From positions 1 to 64,000 of the forward strand of contig CAZBWO010000003.1 in assembly GCA_964495885.1 (NCBI GenBank): a stretch of 64,000 nucleotides of DNA, read 5' to 3'. Numbering within the stretch: position 1 is the stretch's first letter; every line of letters begins with the position of its first letter. The notes beneath the pieces were generated by a model. The model searched no databases and was not told the origin of the DNA. It was given only the letters and a program-made list of their open reading frames with translations. Below are positions 17,529 through 27,200 of this stretch, piece by piece. The translations under genes and the position numbers were made by a program. This DNA comes from PALG01 sp964495885 (GTDB lineage: Bacteria; Bacteroidota; Bacteroidia; Flavobacteriales; Flavobacteriaceae).

Positions 17529-18941
17529 TTATTGAACGAGTTGATATTCAAATTGTGGGAATCCACGTTCTCCAAAGGTGTTTACCAAGGCCAAAAAGCG
17601 CAACTTATAGATGTTTCCGTTAGCATCTTCTACAATAAAAAAGCGGTCATCAAAAATGATACGTTCCAACACATCGCGCCAGTTGTCGCCAATAGCTCTT
17701 TGGTCTACCTCAAAGTTTCCTTGGTTTACATCTGTGAGGCTAAAAGTGTCAAAAACAAATGTGTCTGTGCTTACTTGGTAACTTCTTACGCCCCCTTTTC
17801 TATTGTGGAGAACTCCGTCACTAAACCCATAAGAACCGGCCCCATCTATGAGGTTGGTAAAAACAGTGAATACGAGATCCCAATTGGCGGTTTCGGGTTC
17901 TGCGGAAACGACATTATTGGTGTTAAAGCTAAAGTGCGTAAAGTTGTATCCTTCCGCTTTGTTAATGATTATTTCTTGGTGACTGGTATCATTTAAATTG
18001 GCGTACTGTAGTACATAGTTGTCTCCATCCCTTAGGATCCTAATTTTTTTGTATCCTCTTGCTGCTCCAGCAACAACTACGCTACCGGGTTCTGGAGTTT
18101 CTGTACCAACTTCATAACCTAGGTTTACTAAGTATACTTTGTTGTCTGCATCGTTGGTGCTAATGGCACTGATGGCCGTTTTGGTGATGTCTCCATCGGG
18201 ATGATCTACAAATGCTTCATTGGCGGGGTCAAAAGTTCCCACAGCCACCTGGCCAAGCAAGTCGGCTACATCTGCTTCAGTAACGGCATCAATGTTAGTG
18301 CTTTCCAATTCCGCAGCAGCCATATAAATAGATCCGTTTAGGGTTACCCTAAATTCGTCTCCAGCATAAAATCCTAAATCCCAGCTATCCCTTCGGGCAG
18401 TTACTTGGTTTTCGGAACTTAAATCAATGTACACTTGATTTGGTTGGTTGGGGCCGCCTACCATGGGTTCATAACTTCTGCCCAAGGAAGGAGCACTATT
18501 TAGTACGAGGGAAGTATTTCCTTGAATGCTGGAAGCGGGATAATCAACCGCTATAATAGTAAAGGTGATTTCTACCGTTTCATCTAGATTGGCGTTTAGC
18601 TTGTTGAAGGTGAAACTGTTTCCGTTTTGTCCTTGCCCGATTTGTAGCTTTAGGCTATTATTAGTTATTTCGGGAGTGGTGGTGAAGTCGGTGCCATACT
18701 CTGCATTCACACTATTTACGGAGATGGTAATTTCTCCACTTTGGTTGGCTGTTTGCGAATACACCAACGCAACATCTTGTGTGTTTTCAATTTGCGAAAG
18801 ATTCACCGAAAGCGTCTCAAACGCCACAACAAATGGGGTTCCTTCATCTCCGCCATTTGGAGCATCATCCTCACTACAGGCAACAAAGAAGAGACTCGAA
18901 AGGGTAAATAACAGTACAAAAGGCTTTTTCAGGAAATTCAT
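17529..18941 (-). CDS. HmuY-family heme-binding lipoprotein
   Basis: Lipoprotein signal ending FFVACSED (lipobox cysteine at residue 22). Residues 40-150 form a Calx-beta-like domain (ENTQDVALVYS...YGTDFTT), and residues 160-470 are the HmuY domain: QVYIDLSSENQVTARRDSWDLGFYAGDEFRVTLN, ANWDLVFTVFTNL, and the late FDDRFFIVEDANGNIYKLRF. HmuY captures heme at the outer surface and hands it to a TonB receptor. The gene starts 2 bp after the receptor gene's stop, the usual receptor-HmuY pairing. Heme ligands cannot be named with confidence from sequence alone. Confidence 0.88.
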   Translation of the reverse strand: MNFLKKPFVLLFTLSSLFFVACSEDDAPNGGDEGTPFVVAFETLSVNLSQIENTQDVALVYSQTANQSGEITISVNSVNAEYGTDFTTTPEITNNSLKLQIGQGQNGNSFTFNKLNANLDETVEITFTIIAVDYPASSIQGNTSLVLNSAPSLGRSYEPMVGGPNQPNQVYIDLSSENQVTARRDSWDLGFYAGDEFRVTLNGSIYMAAAELESTNIDAVTEADVADLLGQVAVGTFDPANEAFVDHPDGDITKTAISAISTNDADNKVYLVNLGYEVGTETPEPGSVVVAGAARGYKKIRILRDGDNYVLQYANLNDTSHQEIIINKAEGYNFTHFSFNTNNVVSAEPETANWDLVFTVFTNLIDGAGSYGFSDGVLHNRKGGVRSYQVSTDTFVFDTFSLTDVNQGNFEVDQRAIGDNWRDVLERIIFDDRFFIVEDANGNIYKLRFLALVNTFGERGFPQFEYQLVQ

Positions 18942-18943
18942 AA

Positions 18944-21079
18944 TTATAGGGTTAAATGATAAGTGAGTTTTAAAAAGTAGGACCGGCCGTAACCTAATGG
19001 AATTTGAGCTGGCGGACCGTTATGTGCACCTCCTGCAAAGGCCGTGGTATTTACAGAGGTCACGTCAAATAGGTTTCGGGAGCCGATGGTTGAAACAAAT
19101 TGGCCATCAAAAAAGGATTTCTGTATAGTGGCATCCATCCAACTATATGCTTCAGTGGTGCCACGTACAAACTCCTGGTTGCCTTCGGCATTGGTTTTTT
19201 CCACAAATTGGGGTTGCTCACCAATGTGCTTAAAGAAAAGAGAGAAGGTGGTGTCCCAATTTAGTACTTGGTAGGCTAAGTTGGCATTTAGCTGCAAGTT
19301 GAAGAGAAAATCATCATTAGATTGGGTATTGCTGTCTAGAATTTTGGAAATTCCCTGTACCGAAGCCCCTAATAACCCTTTAAAGTTTCCAACATATATT
19401 TCGTTTTCAGAAAAGACCCCCATGTTTTTATAGCTATCAATATTATTATACTGAAACGCCAAAGGGGTTTGATTTACGACAATTAGTTCTATACGGTCTT
19501 CTAGGGATAGATAGTTGAAACTAATTTTGTTTTTCAAGCGGATGCTCCCATCGGAAAGGGTGCTGTTCTTTTTAAGATGGAGAAGGGCAGACAATCCCTT
19601 TTCTGGAGCAAGGTTTGGATTTCCCTGAACATCGTGATTTACATCTACAAAGTAGGTGAACAATTCGTCGTAATTGGGCGTTCTGTTGGAAGCTCCCAAA
19701 ACCCCTCTAAGTTCCCAATCATTGGCAAAGGTTTGTTTGGCACTAAGCGAACCTATGTATTGTGGATTAAATTGGTTGCTAAAGGAAGTTCTAATTCCAG
19801 GTCTAAGCGAGAAGCGATTGGTTACTTGCCATTCTGAAGTAGCAAAGAAATCGTAATTATTTAGGTTTTGGGTGACGGTCTCTTCTCCTGGATTGATGAC
19901 AATTGCAGCGGCAGAGCCAGCTCCTTCTTCCAGTGTGATTTCATAGCCTGCTTGGAAGTTCAGCTTGTCTGTTTTGAAAAGATTGCTGAAGGTACCGCGA
20001 GAGAAAATAGCACTGCGGTTTTGATATTCCCCTTCTTCCACATTTTCCTTACGTCCGGTTCTTATGAAATAGGTATAGCGTTCCAAATCCTTGGTTTGTT
20101 CTTGATAGGAAGCTGAAATATTATAGTTTACTTCTGCACCAATACTACCTACGGCATTGAGGTGATGATAAAACCGATTGTTGGTATAGATTTCATCAAT
20201 GGCTGAAGGATTGGTCGTTGCCGTTGCAGGGTTTTCATTGGGAGATACCACATTATTGTAGCGGTCTATATTTTCATTGAGGTAGTCAAAACGATAAAAA
20301 AGCTGCACTTTTTCGGTGTTGTATGAGAGCAATGCCTTGGCGCTTTGTTGCAGCTTGGGGAGCCATTCATGACCTCGCAGGCCGTCGTTTTCATCATAAT
20401 GTTCTCCTTGTCTATCATTCCAGAATCCACCAAAATCGTTTCGGGTGAAAGCGACGTTGGCAAAAAGCTTTTCAGAAATGTTATGCCCTAATTTAATAGA
20501 TTGAATATGTCTTCCCTTATCAAACCATTCGTATTCATCACCCACCGTTTCTTCCTGTACATAGGCGGTGATGTCCCATTTATTTCTAGAAGATTTTTTG
20601 GTGATGATATTGATGATGCCAGATACGGCATTGGAGCCGTATTGCACCCCCATGGCTCCTTCTACAATTTCTATACGTTCAATATCATCTAAGTTGATGA
20701 GGGTTAAATCGGTATTGTTTCCAACGCCTTCTTCGTTGATAATGGGGATGTTGTCTAGGAGCACCTTAAAATACTGGCTGTCCAATCCGAAGAGGCTCAC
20801 TCCACTTTTTCCCGTTGCCGTATTTGGGGTAATATTTAGGTTTAAGGTGTTGTTTAAGACATCGGCGAGGGTGTTTCCAGCTTGACGATCGATGTCTTTT
20901 CGGGTGATCACCTTTACCTCCACCACTGATTTTTCGACAGATTGCGGATTAATCTGACCGGTAATGACTACTTCTTCGAGATTTTCCACTTTTAACGAAT
21001 CTGAAGGAATAGTTTCCTGTGCAATGGTGGGTAATGCAATACAGATAAGGAGTATGAGGAGGTGTCTTTGTAATCCCAT
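18944..21079 (-). CDS. TonB-dependent outer-membrane receptor, probably for heme or hemophore
   Basis: I place the start at 21079 (MGLQRHLLILLICIALPTIAQ signal) because a TACCTTTG promoter element (21096-21103) lies downstream of the alternative start at 21109. A TonB box-like LEEVVITGQ precedes the plug domain (LADVLNNTLNLNITP...GVSLFGLDSQYFKVLLDNIPI...IERIEIVEGAMGVQYGSNAVSGIINIITK), then the barrel, ending LKLTYHLTL. SNRTPNYDELF and NPNL bracket a histidine (VNHDV), as the FRAP and NPNL boxes bracket the heme-binding His of HemR-type receptors. It is the first gene of the heme operon. Confidence 0.9.
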   Translation of the reverse strand: MGLQRHLLILLICIALPTIAQETIPSDSLKVENLEEVVITGQINPQSVEKSVVEVKVITRKDIDRQAGNTLADVLNNTLNLNITPNTATGKSGVSLFGLDSQYFKVLLDNIPIINEEGVGNNTDLTLINLDDIERIEIVEGAMGVQYGSNAVSGIINIITKKSSRNKWDITAYVQEETVGDEYEWFDKGRHIQSIKLGHNISEKLFANVAFTRNDFGGFWNDRQGEHYDENDGLRGHEWLPKLQQSAKALLSYNTEKVQLFYRFDYLNENIDRYNNVVSPNENPATATTNPSAIDEIYTNNRFYHHLNAVGSIGAEVNYNISASYQEQTKDLERYTYFIRTGRKENVEEGEYQNRSAIFSRGTFSNLFKTDKLNFQAGYEITLEEGAGSAAAIVINPGEETVTQNLNNYDFFATSEWQVTNRFSLRPGIRTSFSNQFNPQYIGSLSAKQTFANDWELRGVLGASNRTPNYDELFTYFVDVNHDVQGNPNLAPEKGLSALLHLKKNSTLSDGSIRLKNKISFNYLSLEDRIELIVVNQTPLAFQYNNIDSYKNMGVFSENEIYVGNFKGLLGASVQGISKILDSNTQSNDDFLFNLQLNANLAYQVLNWDTTFSLFFKHIGEQPQFVEKTNAEGNQEFVRGTTEAYSWMDATIQKSFFDGQFVSTIGSRNLFDVTSVNTTAFAGGAHNGPPAQIPLGYGRSYFLKLTYHLTL

Positions 21080-21095
21080 ATTCAAAATTTGGGCA

Positions 21096-21135
21096 CAAAG
21101 GTATTGCATTATTTTTATTTATTCTAAATAAGAAT
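21096..21135 (-). promoter_or_regulatory. Promoter and candidate iron-responsive operator of the heme operon
   Basis: On the minus strand a -7 element TACCTTTG (21096-21103, consensus TAnnTTTG) stands about 20 bp downstream of a -33-like TTTAG. The 15-bp inverted repeat ATTCT-TATTT-AGAAT (21121-21135) overlaps the -33 region, the right place for a repressor. A longer perfect palindrome with the same half-site occurs before mrp (63479-63495). Assignment to Fur is inference. Confidence 0.55.
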
Positions 21136-21179
21136 AGATAAAAAACCGTACTTTTTTTAGGTTCTTAACTATGAAGGGT

Positions 21180-21869
21180 TTAGCCTTTTAGGTTTGCTTC
21201 AAAATCAATAATGCTAATGGCATTTTCAACAAGTTGCTCTCCAATTCTGGTCCGCCGAAGCGCAGTAAGATAGCCTCCATTTTGTAGGGATTTCCCAAAA
21301 TCATGGGCAAGGGATCGTATATAGGTGCCCTTACTGCACACCACTCTAAAATCTACCTCAGGTAAGTTCATTCTGGTGATCTCAAAAACTGAAATGGTAA
21401 TGGTACGTGTTGGAACTTCCACTTCCTCTCCTTTTCTAGCAAATTCATAGAGCCGTTTCCCGTCTTTTTTGATGGCCGAAAAAACAGGTGGTTGTTGCTG
21501 GATGGCTCCAATAAATTGTTTTGTGGTCTCAAGGATTTGTGTTTCGGTAATTCCTGAAATATCAAAAGTTTGGTCAACTTCGGTCTCAAGGTCATAGCTT
21601 GGGGTGGTGGCTCCCAAGGTGATGGTGCCCGTGTATTCCTTTTCCTGTGCCTGGAAGGTTTCAATGCGTTTGGTGAATTTTCCCGTACAAAGAATCAAGA
21701 GGCCTGTTGCCAAGGGATCTAAGGTTCCGGCGTGGCCTACCTTCATTTTTTTTACGTTGAATTCTTTCCGAAGCAGCCATCGCACTTTATTTACCACTTG
21801 AAAGGAAGTCCATTCCAAAGGTTTATCTATCAAGAGTACTTGTCCGTTTTGATAGTCTTCCAGGGTCAT
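21180..21869 (-). CDS. truB: tRNA pseudouridine(55) synthase
   Basis: The start at 21869 overlaps the uppP stop (ATGA). GQVLLIDKPLEWTSFQVVNKVR is the TruB N-terminal signature, and KVGHAGTLDPLATGLLILCTGKFTK contains the catalytic aspartate (GTLDPLA). QQPPVFSAIKKDGKRLYEFARKGEEVEVP and SKGTYIRSLAHDFG complete the family pattern. It makes pseudouridine-55 in the T-loop of tRNA in the cytoplasm. Length is about 229 residues, on the short side because the C-terminal PUA domain of proteobacterial TruB is absent, as is usual in Bacteroidota. Confidence 0.97.
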   Translation of the reverse strand: MTLEDYQNGQVLLIDKPLEWTSFQVVNKVRWLLRKEFNVKKMKVGHAGTLDPLATGLLILCTGKFTKRIETFQAQEKEYTGTITLGATTPSYDLETEVDQTFDISGITETQILETTKQFIGAIQQQPPVFSAIKKDGKRLYEFARKGEEVEVPTRTITISVFEITRMNLPEVDFRVVCSKGTYIRSLAHDFGKSLQNGGYLTALRRTRIGEQLVENAISIIDFEANLKG

Positions 21870-22660
21870 ACCATAAAACTTAATGCAATGGAAAGCAGTC
21901 CAACGATTAGGCAATAGAGTGCAAACCATTTCAGCTTGCTATTGCGCACCAATTTAATCATCCAGGTACAGGCGAGGAGTCCGGCAATAAAAGCGGCTAC
22001 AAAGCCAATACCCAAAACCGAAAGGTTACTGGTTTCTGTGGAAAGTTCCCCACTAAGGATATCCTTGGCAATTTTTCCGAAGATAAGTGGCACGACCATC
22101 AAGAATGAAAAACGGGCTGCTTTGCTTTTGTCATTCCCTAGTAACACCGAAGTAGAAATAGTAGCGCCACTTCGGGAGATCCCCGGAAGCAAGGCCACTG
22201 CTTGTGCTATACCAATGATAAAGGCATCCTTATACTGTACTTTTTTTCCCGTGTGTTTAGATTTGTCTGCTAACCACAGCAAGATGGCAGTTACGATGAG
22301 CATGGCACCCACAAAAGCAATGTTCCCGTTGAAGAGGGCCTCCAGTTCACTTTCAAAAAAGAAGCCAACGAGGGCTGCCGGAATCATGGAAACAATAATT
22401 TTTAGTGAAAACTTGGTTTCGGGATTCCATTTAAATTTGAATAGCCCTGAAATAATTTCCCAAACATCTTTTCTGAAGACCACCAAGGTACTTAGTGCTG
22501 TGGCAAAATGTAGCACCACTGTAAATAATAGACTTTCTTCTGGAACGGAATGGTCTCCCAACAGGGCTTTTCCCAATTCTAGGTGGCCACTGGAAGAAAC
22601 AGGAAGGAATTCGGTAAGTCCCTGAATGATTCCCAGAATGACCGCGTCAAGTACTTCCAT
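21866..22660 (-). CDS. uppP: Undecaprenyl-diphosphatase
   Basis: A polytopic membrane protein of 264 residues. ILGIIQGLTEFLPVSSSGHLEL is the first conserved BacA/UppP motif, and LLPGISRSGATIST is the second, containing the catalytic Ser/Arg region. It dephosphorylates undecaprenyl pyrophosphate to recycle the lipid carrier for peptidoglycan and other wall polymers, and overexpression in other bacteria gives bacitracin resistance. It lies 4 bp from DUF3098 and overlaps truB by 4 bp within a five-gene minus-strand operon that begins with ftsX. Confidence 0.97.
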   Translation of the reverse strand: MEVLDAVILGIIQGLTEFLPVSSSGHLELGKALLGDHSVPEESLLFTVVLHFATALSTLVVFRKDVWEIISGLFKFKWNPETKFSLKIIVSMIPAALVGFFFESELEALFNGNIAFVGAMLIVTAILLWLADKSKHTGKKVQYKDAFIIGIAQAVALLPGISRSGATISTSVLLGNDKSKAARFSFLMVVPLIFGKIAKDILSGELSTETSNLSVLGIGFVAAFIAGLLACTWMIKLVRNSKLKWFALYCLIVGLLSIALSFMV

Positions 22661-22663
22661 GGA

Positions 22664-22921
22664 TTATTCTTCCTTACTAGGGTTCAGTAAAATGGCATAG
22701 ACTTGAAAGCCAAAACCAATAAGAATGAGGGCAGGTGCCAATCTAATCCGGCGCCATCCATAAATATCAGGATTGAAGACATTGGGGTCATCAGAACCCC
22801 CGCCTGCCATGAGGATAAAGCCCAAGGCAATGAACACTACTCCAATAATCATGAATTGGTAGTTTTTCTTTTCAAAAACAAAGCGTTTTTTGGCGTTTTC
22901 CTTTCTTTTTTGTTCTCCCAT
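22664..22921 (-). CDS. DUF3098 small membrane protein
   Basis: The ATG at 22921 is chosen over a TTG at 22927. Two membrane segments (YQFMIIGVVFIALGFILMAGG and LAPALILIGFGFQVYAILL) flank the conserved FNPDIYGWRRIRLAP loop. This is the DUF3098 family, found across Bacteroidota between ftsX and uppP. A supporting role in division or wall lipid recycling is inferred only from this conserved position. Spacing is 2 bp from the upstream gene and 3 bp to uppP. Confidence 0.9.
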   Translation of the reverse strand: MGEQKRKENAKKRFVFEKKNYQFMIIGVVFIALGFILMAGGGSDDPNVFNPDIYGWRRIRLAPALILIGFGFQVYAILLNPSKEE

Positions 22922-22923
22922 GA

Positions 22924-23280
22924 TCAATCAATTTCGGTAAAAATCACTTCATCCCCAACGGCTAAATACGAGATATGTTCTGAAGTGCCTATCCATAATT
23001 TTGCTAGGCGCAAGGTAACCCTTTTATTTAAAACTTTTTCTTTTAACCCTTCAATGGTAAGTCCGCGTTCCAATCCTCTATTAATATAGTAGCTATCGGT
23101 TCCCGCATCTTTGAAGACAATATCGTTGCTACTTCCTTCAGTGATTTCGGTGACTGTAATTTCCATCGTTTGTGTGTCTTCCAAACCTGGATTTTCAATG
23201 GTAAGACTTTTCAGCAAAGTAAAAGCGCCTACAAATCCTATGATAGAAAAAACAATAAACAGTAAAATAGGTTTCTTCAT
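22924..23280 (-). CDS. Small single-pass membrane protein of unknown function
   Basis: One N-terminal membrane helix (PILLFIVFSIIGFVGAFTLL) and a soluble domain of about 90 residues, presumably periplasmic (MEITVTEITEGSSNDIVFKD, YYINRGLERGLTIEGLKEKVLNKRVTLRLAK, then ISYLAVGDEVIFTEID). I do not recognise a family. It is wedged between ftsX (10 bp) and DUF3098 (2 bp) and is co-transcribed with both. This position is usually empty in the ftsX-DUF3098-uppP arrangement as I know it, so it may be a lineage-specific addition. Confidence 0.7.
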   Translation of the reverse strand: MKKPILLFIVFSIIGFVGAFTLLKSLTIENPGLEDTQTMEITVTEITEGSSNDIVFKDAGTDSYYINRGLERGLTIEGLKEKVLNKRVTLRLAKLWIGTSEHISYLAVGDEVIFTEID

Positions 23281-23290
23281 GACTCTTTGG

Positions 23291-24169
23291 TTAGTAATAA
23301 AGTTCGTCTGTACGAAGGTTTAGGAAACGTTGGGTAGCAAAAAAGGTGCTCAGCCATGTAATGATGAGTCCCATTATTAAAATGAATAAGGCAAGGCCTC
23401 CCAATAATATTTTGTCTTCCATGAAACGCATCTGCGGAAAATATTGGTTGAGGTAATACAGCACCGCAAAAATTCCTGCAATGGCAACAAGGGAGCCAAT
23501 AATTCCCAGCTTCATACTTTTCCATATAAAAGGACGCCGAATAAACCCTTTGGTTGCGCCAACCATCTGCATTGTTTTAATAGTAAATCGTTTGGCGTAT
23601 ACCGAAAGCCGTATAGAGCTATTGATTAGCAGCACAGCGATAAATAGAAAAATCCCGCTTATGATCAATACCCAAAAGCTCACTTTCTTGATGTTGTCAT
23701 TCAGCAAAACAATAAGTGGCTTGTCATAAATTACTTCATCTACAAAATCCTTGGTGAGGATTTCAGTTTGGATTTCCTCCAGTTTGGAAGGGGAAACGAA
23801 ATCGGCAAACAAGTACACATCAATGCTGTTTTGGAGCGGATTGTACCCTAAAAAGTCCATAAAGTTTTCCCCTATGGTCGCACTGTGTTCTTCGGCCGCC
23901 TGTTCTTTGGAAACAAAAGTGGCGCTTTTGGTGTATTCGGCAAGTGCCAAGCTCTGTTGCAACTGGTCTATCTCTACTTGCTTGGCAGTATCCTTAAGAT
24001 ATACCGTAAGGGCGATCTTTTCTTTAAAGTGATCTGCCACTTTTTTGGTGTTGAGTACCAATAACCCTAACAATCCCAATAGAAACAAAACGAGGGAAAT
24101 ACTAATCACTACCGAAAAGTAGGAAGAGATCAATCTGCGTTTTTGATATTTTTCGTACGCGTTGGCCAT
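23291..24169 (-). CDS. ftsX: Cell division protein FtsX
   Basis: 292 residues with the FtsX layout: a short cytoplasmic N-terminus (YEKYQKRRLISSYFSVVISISLVLFLLGLLGLLVL), one helix, a periplasmic domain of about 110 residues, then three helices with the conserved KTMQMVGATKGFIRRPFIWKS segment. With FtsE it forms an ABC-like complex that activates septal peptidoglycan hydrolases. ftsE is not adjacent, which is normal in Bacteroidota. It is the first gene of the minus-strand operon reaching to truB, and is divergent from leuS. Confidence 0.95.
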   Translation of the reverse strand: MANAYEKYQKRRLISSYFSVVISISLVLFLLGLLGLLVLNTKKVADHFKEKIALTVYLKDTAKQVEIDQLQQSLALAEYTKSATFVSKEQAAEEHSATIGENFMDFLGYNPLQNSIDVYLFADFVSPSKLEEIQTEILTKDFVDEVIYDKPLIVLLNDNIKKVSFWVLIISGIFLFIAVLLINSSIRLSVYAKRFTIKTMQMVGATKGFIRRPFIWKSMKLGIIGSLVAIAGIFAVLYYLNQYFPQMRFMEDKILLGGLALFILIMGLIITWLSTFFATQRFLNLRTDELYY

Positions 24170-24235
24170 ATACTTGCCTTAATTTATGGTAAAAATACAA
24201 GGATTTTTCACTTCTATGAATACTAACGCCGAAAC

Positions 24236-24266
24236 TTTTGTCTTTCGTACATTAGGCGTAAATTTG
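24236..24266 (+). promoter_or_regulatory. Promoter of leuS
   Basis: TTTTG (24236-24240), an 18-bp spacer and TAAATTTG (24259-24266) match the Bacteroidota -33/-7 consensus. The predicted transcript starts about 16 bp before the ATG. Confidence 0.7.
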
Positions 24267-24288
24267 CGCTTTCTTTCAAGTAAGATTC

Positions 24289-27200
24289 ATGAATAGCTAT
24301 CATTTTAACGATATAGAAGCAAAATGGCAACGGTTTTGGGCCGAAAACCAAACCTTTAAAGCTGAAAACCAAAGTGACAAACCCAAGTATTATGTCTTGG
24401 ATATGTTTCCGTATCCTTCCGGTGCGGGACTTCATGTGGGCCATCCCCTAGGGTATATTGCCAGTGATATCTATGCGCGATACAAGCGGCACAAAGGCTT
24501 TAATGTATTGCATCCCATGGGGTATGACTCCTTCGGCTTGCCAGCAGAGCAGTATGCCATTCAAACAGGGCAACACCCCCGTAAAACCACCGAAGAAAAC
24601 ATTGCACGTTACCGTGAGCAGCTGGATAAAATGGGCTTTAGTTTCGATTGGAACCGGGAAGTGCGAACCTCAGATCCTAATTACTACAAATGGACCCAAT
24701 GGATCTTCATCCAGTTGTTTGAAAGTTGGTACGATGAAAAAGCCCAAAAAGCCAAACCCATTAGCGAATTGGAAATGCTTTTTGCTTCGGAAGGAAATCA
24801 AAACGTACAAGCTACCTGTGATGATGATGTGGAAACTTTCTCTGCGGAAACATGGAACGCTTTTTCCGAAACGGAAAAACAACATATTCTTTTAAAGTAC
24901 AGACTTACTTACCTGGCCGAAACGGAAGTGAACTGGTGCCCTCAATTGGGAACCGTTTTGGCGAATGACGAAATTGTGAATGGCGTTTCGGAACGGGGCG
25001 GCTATCCCGTGATACGCAAAAAGATGAAACAATGGAGCATGCGCATCACGGCCTATGCGCAACGGCTATTGGACGGGCTCCAAACCATCGATTGGCCCCA
25101 ACCGTTGAAAGATGCACAGACCAATTGGATAGGCCGCTCGGAAGGTGCTTTAGTCAGGTTTAAAGTCCTCCCCCCATCCCCCTCCAGCGGAGGGGGAGAC
25201 GGATACCGTCTTACAGGAGATCCAAAAACGATTGGGTTACTTCTAGAAAGGGCAAAAAAAATGCGTAAAAACCCTACCGCTGCTGAAGATTTGCTTTGGC
25301 AAGCGCTTAGAAATAAACAACTTGGCGTTAAGTTTAGAAGACAGCATCCAATATACAAGTTTATTGCTGATTTTGTATGTCTTGAAAAGATGCTTATTGT
25401 AGAGGTTGATGGAAAAATTCACGACTTTCAAGTTGAAGAAGATGAATTGAGGACTTTAACCTTACAGGAAAAAAAGGGGTTTAAAGTGATACGATTTACC
25501 AATGACGAAGTTCTGGACAACCCCAAAACAGTCATTCAATCTATTACAGATGTGCTAAGTTCCCTCCCCTCTGGGGAGGGTCAGGGAGGGGAAAGCTATT
25601 CCATAGAAGTCTTCACCACCCGCCCCGATACCATTTTTGGAGTGAGTTTTATGACCCTCGCGCCAGAACATGAACTAGTAGCAAAAATTACAACTGAAGC
25701 CCAAAAGGCCGAAGTAACTGCCTACGTGGAAGCCACCGCTAAGCGCAGCGAGCGTGATCGTATGGCAGATGTAAAAACCATTTCAGGGGTATTTACCGGG
25801 GCCTATGCCCTGCATCCCTTTTCTGGGGAGGAAGTGCCGGTATGGATTGGCGATTATGTCTTGGCGAGTTATGGAACCGGTGCTGTGATGGCAGTACCTT
25901 GTGGGGATCAGCGGGATTATGACTTTGCAAAGCATTTCAATATCCCTATCCCCAATATTTTTGAAGGCGCCGATATTTCGGAAGAGGCTTTTGCAGATAA
26001 AGACAACACGGTCATTGCCAATAGTGATTTCCTAAACGGATTGAACTATAAACAGGCGACCAAAAAAGCCATTGAGGCTTTGGAAGCAAAAAACGCTGGG
26101 GAAGGAAAGATCAATTACAGGCTTCGGGATGCAGTGTTTAGCAGACAGCGCTACTGGGGGGAACCATTCCCTGTGTATTACAAAAATGGTTTGCCGCAAA
26201 TGATTGACTTAGAGCATTTGCCGCTTACCCTTCCGGAAGTAGAAAAATACCTGCCCACTGAAGAGGGTGAACCACCGTTGGGCCGTGCCGAGGTTTGGGC
26301 GTGGGATACCGCCAACCATAAAGTGGTGGCCAACGACTTGATAGACGATAAAACCATTTTCCCCTTAGAGTTGAACACCATGCCGGGCTGGGCGGGGAGT
26401 AGTTGCTATATGTTCCGGTATATGGATCCGCAGAACGCCCAGCAATTTGCCGATAAAGCTGCCTTGGACTATTGGCAGAACGTAGATTTGTATTTAGGAG
26501 GAAGTGAACACGCCACAGGCCACTTGCTGTACAGTCGTTTTTGGACGAAGTTTATGTATGACCGTGGCTATTTTTCCGTAGAGGAACCTGCCAAAAAACT
26601 CATCAACCAAGGAATGATTTTGGGGGATAGTGCGTTTGTTTTTAGAGTAGAAGGTGAAAATAAATTAGTTTCAAGTTCATTCAAAAACACATTTTCAGTA
26701 CAACCAATCCATGCAGATGTTTCCATGGTCAACGTGTCCAACGAACTGGATGTGGAAGCTTTTAAAAATTGGCGCCCTGAATTTAAGGATGCAGAATTCA
26801 TCACCGAAGAAGACGGTACTTTTAAAGTCTCACGCGAAGTCGAAAAAATGTCCAAATCCAAATACAATGTCGTGAACCCAGACGATATCTGTGAGCAATA
26901 CGGTGCCGATACCCTGCGGATGTACGAAATGTTCCTAGGCCCGTTGGAGCAGGCTAAACCTTGGAATACCGCTGGGATTACCGGCGTACACAGCTTCCTG
27001 AAAAAACTATGGAAACTCTACCACTCTGGCCACGAAGGGAGTTTTGAAGTGAAGGACATCCCTGCTTCCAAGGACAGCTTGAAAACCTTGCATAAGACCA
27101 TCAAAAAAGTGCAGGAAGATATCGAGAACTTCAGTTTTAATACTTCGGTATCTACCTTTATGATTGCCGTGAACGAACTTACCGCTCAAAAGTGTCAGTC

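Noticed and set aside
25168..25593. Intein or self-splicing intron in leuS
   Set aside because: There is no N-terminal Cys/Ser, no Hint blocks, no C-terminal HN followed by Cys/Ser/Thr, and the sequence keeps an open frame with no group I or II core seen.
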